Of a stretch of 64,000 nucleotides of DNA, positions 60,806-64,000 are shown one piece after another. The stretch spans positions 5,848,170 to 5,912,169 of the forward strand of contig NC_021985.1 of NCBI RefSeq assembly GCF_000444875.1, written 5' to 3'. Made by a program: the position numbers and the translations under genes. How positions within the stretch are numbered: position 1 is the stretch's first letter; every line of letters begins with the position of its first letter. The notes under the pieces are model-generated. The model made no database searches, was not told the origin of the DNA, and was given only the letters and a program-made list of their open reading frames with translations. Source of the stretch: Streptomyces collinus Tu 365. GTDB taxonomy: Bacteria > Actinomycetota > Actinomycetes > Streptomycetales > Streptomycetaceae.

Positions 60806-62554
60806 GTGAAGACGAGAAGGGTTACCGCCGCCGTGGCGACGGTCCTGGCGGTCTCGCTCGGCGCTGCCGCGTGCGGCGGCGGTAAAGACAGCAACGACAA
60901 CAGTGGTGGCGGCGCCGGCAAGAAGGACGCGGCGCTGGACTCCATAGTCAACGCGTCGAGCAAGAAGGGGGGGACGGTCAACCTCGAGGACTCCGACGTT
61001 CCCGACTCGCTGGACCCGGGCAACACGTACTACGGCTTCGTGCAGAACTTCTCGCGTCTGTACGCCCGTACGCTGGTCACGTTCAAGCCGGCCGCCGGCA
61101 AGGACGGCCTGACCGTCGTCCCCGACCTGGCCGACTCCCTCGGCAAGGCCAGCGCCGACGCCAAGACTTGGACGTACCACCTGCGTTCGGGCCTGAAGTT
61201 CGACGACGGCACGCCGATCACGTCCAAGGACGTCAAGTACGCGGTCGAGCGCTCCAACTTCGCGCCCGAGGCCCTGTCCAACGGCCCCACGTACTTCAAG
61301 GCGTACCTGAAGGGCGGCGACAAGTACAAGGGTCCCTACAAGGACAAGAAGGGGATCGACTCGATCGAGACCCCGGACGACCAGACGATCGTCTTCCACC
61401 TGGCCAAGCCGTTCGCCGACTTCGACTACCTGGCGACCTTCTCCCAGACGGCCCCCGTGCCGCAGGCGAAGGACGACGGCGCGAAGTACGTCCAGCACAT
61501 CGTGTCCTCCGGCCCCTACAAGTTCGCCTCGTACGAGGAGGGCGCCAGCGCCTCCCTCGTCCGCAACCCGAACTGGGACCCGAAGACGGACCCGATCCGC
61601 AAGGCGCTGCCGGACAAGATCAACGTCAAGTTCAAGGTCAACCCGGTCACGGTCGACAACGACCTGCTCGCCGACAAGATCACGGCGGACATCACGGGTG
61701 CCGGCGTGCAGCCGCAGACCCAGCCGAAGATCCTGAGCGGCAAGTACGCCAAGCAGACGGACAACTCGTACGCGGGTGCCACGGGCTACATGGCCCTGAA
61801 CCAGCACGTCGCCCCGTTCGACAACGTCCACTGCCGCAAGGCCGTCCAGTGGGCCCTCGACAAGCAGTCGGTCATCGACGCCATGGGCGGCTCGCCCAAG
61901 GGTGACGTGGCCACCACGCTGCTGCCGCCGTCGGTCAACGGCTACACCAAGTTCGACTCCTACGCCACGCCGGGCCACAAGGGTGACGCGGCCAAGGCCA
62001 AGGACGAGCTGAAGCAGTGCGGCAAGCCGAACGGCTTCTCCACCACGCTGACGGCCCGCGCCGACCGCCCCGCCGAGGTCGCGGCCGCCACGGCCATCCA
62101 GAACTCGCTCAAGGGCGTCGGCATCAAGGCCGACATCAAGCAGTTCCCCTCCGGCAAGTACTTCTCCAACTTCGCCGGTGTCCCGAGCTACGTCCACTCG
62201 CACAAGCTCGGCATGATGATGATGGCGTGGGGCGCCGACTGGCCGACCGGCTACGGCTTCCTGGACCAGATCATCGACGGTTCGGCCATCAAGCCGTCGG
62301 GTGGCAACAACCTGATGGAGCTGAACGACCCGAAGATCAACAAGGCGCTCTCCGACGCCATCTCCAACACCAACTCGGCGGAGCGCACCAAGGCGTGGGG
62401 CGACATCGACAAGATGGTCCTGGACAACGCCTCGGTCGTCCCGCTGATCTACCGCAAGAACCTGCTGATCAGGCCTACGTCCGCGACCAACGTCACGGTC
62501 ACGCAGGCGTACCTCGGCATGTACGACTACACGCTGCTGGGCTCCTCGAAGTAA
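60806..62554 (+). CDS. oligopeptide ABC transporter substrate-binding lipoprotein
   Basis: A 582-residue lipoprotein with signal MKTRRVTAAVATVLAVSL, lipobox AAAC (Cys23) and a Gly/Asp/Asn linker. The SBP_bac_5 domain is marked by LDPGNTYYGFVQNFSRLY and LVVVPDLADSLGKASAD-like sequence (here LTVVPDLADSLGKASAD). It continues with TYHLRSGLKFDDGTPITSKDV and AVQWALDKQSV. It captures peptides (or another solute such as nickel or sugars) outside the membrane and delivers them to the two permeases flanking it. GTG 60806 follows GAGGGGG. Confidence 0.92.
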   Translation: MKTRRVTAAVATVLAVSLGAAACGGGKDSNDNSGGGAGKKDAALDSIVNASSKKGGTVNLEDSDVPDSLDPGNTYYGFVQNFSRLYARTLVTFKPAAGKDGLTVVPDLADSLGKASADAKTWTYHLRSGLKFDDGTPITSKDVKYAVERSNFAPEALSNGPTYFKAYLKGGDKYKGPYKDKKGIDSIETPDDQTIVFHLAKPFADFDYLATFSQTAPVPQAKDDGAKYVQHIVSSGPYKFASYEEGASASLVRNPNWDPKTDPIRKALPDKINVKFKVNPVTVDNDLLADKITADITGAGVQPQTQPKILSGKYAKQTDNSYAGATGYMALNQHVAPFDNVHCRKAVQWALDKQSVIDAMGGSPKGDVATTLLPPSVNGYTKFDSYATPGHKGDAAKAKDELKQCGKPNGFSTTLTARADRPAEVAAATAIQNSLKGVGIKADIKQFPSGKYFSNFAGVPSYVHSHKLGMMMMAWGADWPTGYGFLDQIIDGSAIKPSGGNNLMELNDPKINKALSDAISNTNSAERTKAWGDIDKMVLDNASVVPLIYRKNLLIRPTSATNVTVTQAYLGMYDYTLLGSSK

Positions 62555-62644
62555 CAGCAGGCCGGATACCCCTGAAAGGCAGGTGAAGGCTCCGGGCGGC
62601 CGGGACGGACACACTCCGTCCCGGCCCCCCGGAGCCGGACAGCT

Positions 62645-63655
62645 GTGGCTGCGTACATCATCCGACGCGTCTTCGGCGCTTTGGTGCTGCTGCTGGTGGT
62701 CAGCGCAGTCACCTTCGCAATCTTCTTCCTGGTCCCCCGCCTGGGCGGCCAGACGGCCACCCAGCTGGCCACCCAGTACGTCGGCAAGGACGCCAACCCC
62801 GAGTCCATCGCCGCGATCAAGAGGAACCTGGGCTTCGACCAGCCCATCTACATCCAGTACTGGGACTACCTCAAGGGCCTGTTCGTGGGCGCGGACTACA
62901 AGTTCGGTCCCGACGCCACGCACTGCAGCGCCCCCTGCTTCGGGTACTCCTTCAAGAGTCACGTCGAGGTGTGGCCGCAGCTCACGCAGCGCATCCCGGT
63001 CTCCTTCTCGCTGGCCGTCGGCGCGGCCGTGATCTGGCTGATCTTCGGTGTGACCACCGGTGTCATCTCCGCGCTGCGCAAGGGCAAGCCCGTCGACCGC
63101 ATCTCGATGTTCATCGCGCTCGCCGGCGTCTCGCTCCCGATCTTCTTCACCGGACAGGTCATCAACGTCCTGTTCATCTACCAGTGGCCCATCTGGGACA
63201 GCACCGACTACGTGCCCTTCACCCAGAACCCCGGTGAGTGGGCCTGGCACCTGTTCCTGCCCTGGGTCAGCCTCGCGTTCCTCTTCTCCGCCACCTACGC
63301 CCGGCTCACCCGGGCGGGCATGCTCGAGACGATGAGCGAGGACTACATCCGGACCGCCCGGGCCAAGGGTCTGCGGGAGAGCACGGTCGTCACCAAGCAC
63401 GGCCTGCGCGCGACCCTCACCCCGATCGTCACCATCTTCGGCATCGACTTCGGCACCCTCATCGGTACCGCGGTGCTCACCGAGACGGTCTTCTCCCTGC
63501 AGGGCATCGGCGCGTACTCGATCCAGGCCATCAAGGACAACGACCTGCCCATCGTGATGGCCGTGACCCTGGTCGCCGCCTTCTTCATCGTCGTCTCCAA
63601 TCTGGTCGTGGACCTGGTGTACGCAGCCATCGACCCCCGCGTGAGGTACTCGTGA
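62645..63655 (+). CDS. oligopeptide/dipeptide ABC transporter permease (DppB/OppB type)
   Basis: A 336-residue permease. N-terminal MAAYIIRRVFGALVLLLVV is the first helix of OppB-like proteins, followed by a large outer loop with a Cys pair (HCSAPC). Five further helices follow. The EAA motif is EDYIRTARAKGLRESTVVTKHGLR. The protein ends AAIDPRVRYS. GTG 62645 start. It pairs with the DppC-type permease upstream. Its stop overlaps the ATPase start by 4 nt (GTGA). Confidence 0.92.
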   Translation: MAAYIIRRVFGALVLLLVVSAVTFAIFFLVPRLGGQTATQLATQYVGKDANPESIAAIKRNLGFDQPIYIQYWDYLKGLFVGADYKFGPDATHCSAPCFGYSFKSHVEVWPQLTQRIPVSFSLAVGAAVIWLIFGVTTGVISALRKGKPVDRISMFIALAGVSLPIFFTGQVINVLFIYQWPIWDSTDYVPFTQNPGEWAWHLFLPWVSLAFLFSATYARLTRAGMLETMSEDYIRTARAKGLRESTVVTKHGLRATLTPIVTIFGIDFGTLIGTAVLTETVFSLQGIGAYSIQAIKDNDLPIVMAVTLVAAFFIVVSNLVVDLVYAAIDPRVRYS

Positions 63656-64000
63656 GCAAGCTCGAAAAGGCGGCACTGGGCGAACCGGCCGCGGGCGTCG
63701 CCGCCCCTTCCGACGCCCAGGACGCGTTCCTCTCCGTTCGCGATCTGCGCATCCACTTCAGCACCGACGACGGCCTGGTCAAGTCGGTGGACGGCGTCAG
63801 CTTCGACGTACAGCGCGGCCAGACGCTGGGCATCGTGGGTGAGTCGGGCTCCGGCAAGTCCGTGACGTCCCTCGGCCTCATGGGTCTGCACCGCGCGGCG
63901 AACGCCAAGGTCTCCGGCGAGGTGTGGCTGGACGGGCAGGAGCTGATCGGCGCCGACCCGGACGAGGTGCGCCGGCTGCGCGGCCGCAAGATGGCGATGA
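63652..64000 (+). CDS. oligopeptide ABC transporter ATP-binding protein, partial (DppD/OppD type)
   Basis: The first 116 residues of an ABC ATPase, cut by the window end. After a variable N-terminus come FLSVRDLRIHFSTDDGLVKSVDGVSFDV and Walker A GESGSGKS (about residues 63-70). The first helical segment then reads VWLDGQELIGADPDEVRRLRG. GTG 63652 overlaps the permease stop. It powers the transporter encoded upstream. A second ATPase gene (DppF) is expected beyond the window. Confidence 0.92.
   Translation, partial: MSKLEKAALGEPAAGVAAPSDAQDAFLSVRDLRIHFSTDDGLVKSVDGVSFDVQRGQTLGIVGESGSGKSVTSLGLMGLHRAANAKVSGEVWLDGQELIGADPDEVRRLRGRKMAM

Overview
The window is a gene-dense, very GC-rich actinobacterial chromosome segment, almost certainly from a Streptomyces. 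The grounds are codon use with G or C at nearly every third position, frequent GTG and TTG starts, a single in-frame TTA codon noticed by eye, and a gene order (pfkA, glgB-pep2-treS-glgE/glgP, glgX, gcvT-gcvH-glyA-sdaA with a glycine riboswitch, paired sseB genes, an oligopeptide ABC operon) that I recall from the core region around SCO5426-SCO5480 of S. coelicolor. That comparison is from memory, not from a search. I saw no tRNA, rRNA, CRISPR array, prophage or intact insertion sequence.

Layout. 0.1-12.6 kb: phosphofructokinase, an HTH regulator, a CitA/CitB-type two-component system divergent from a dicarboxylate symporter, a TetR/MFS efflux pair with three tandem operators, a DUF2127 protein, a MerR-thioredoxin pair and a HelD/HelR-type helicase. 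12.7-23.5 kb: the GlgE (maltose-1-phosphate) pathway operon glgE-treS-pep2-glgB, divergent from glgP; the debranching gene glgX lies separately at 40.4-42.6 kb. 23.6-28.1 kb: a DUF1990 protein and two tandem paralogous secreted M4 metalloproteases. 28.4-36.2 kb: four ABC exporter half-transporters forming two probable heterodimers. One half carries a 1-nt frameshift and a long repeat tail, and a nested palindrome separates the two pairs. 36.3-40.2 kb: a small membrane protein, a GT2 plus GT-C glycosyltransferase pair, and an ECF-like sigma factor with a membrane partner. 42.8-50.2 kb: two L,D-transpeptidase lipoproteins, an enoyl-CoA hydratase, an anti-sigma-like ATPase with a TTA codon, a Tat-type deacetylase-like lipoprotein coupled to a beta-propeller lipoprotein, a GNAT protein and an EF-hand protein. 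50.3-59.4 kb: a GH25 protein, a PI-PLC-like protein, the glycine/serine operon behind a tandem glycine riboswitch, a P-loop protein and two SseB proteins. 59.8-64.0 kb: an oligopeptide ABC transporter running off the window end.

How the genes work together. TreS and Pep2 convert trehalose or maltose to maltose-1-phosphate, GlgE extends alpha-1,4-glucan with it, GlgB branches it, and GlgP and GlgX degrade it. The riboswitch operon converts excess glycine through GcvT/GcvH (P and L proteins are not in this window) and GlyA to serine, and SdaA then deaminates serine to pyruvate. The two L,D-transpeptidases, the GH25 protein and the deacetylase-like protein point to cell-envelope work. Most of the window is conserved core chromosome. 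The less explained parts are the frameshifted ABC exporter with its repeat tail and adjacent palindrome, the triple operator of the efflux pump, the hairpin-rich leader of the peptide transporter, and the deacetylase/propeller lipoprotein pair.
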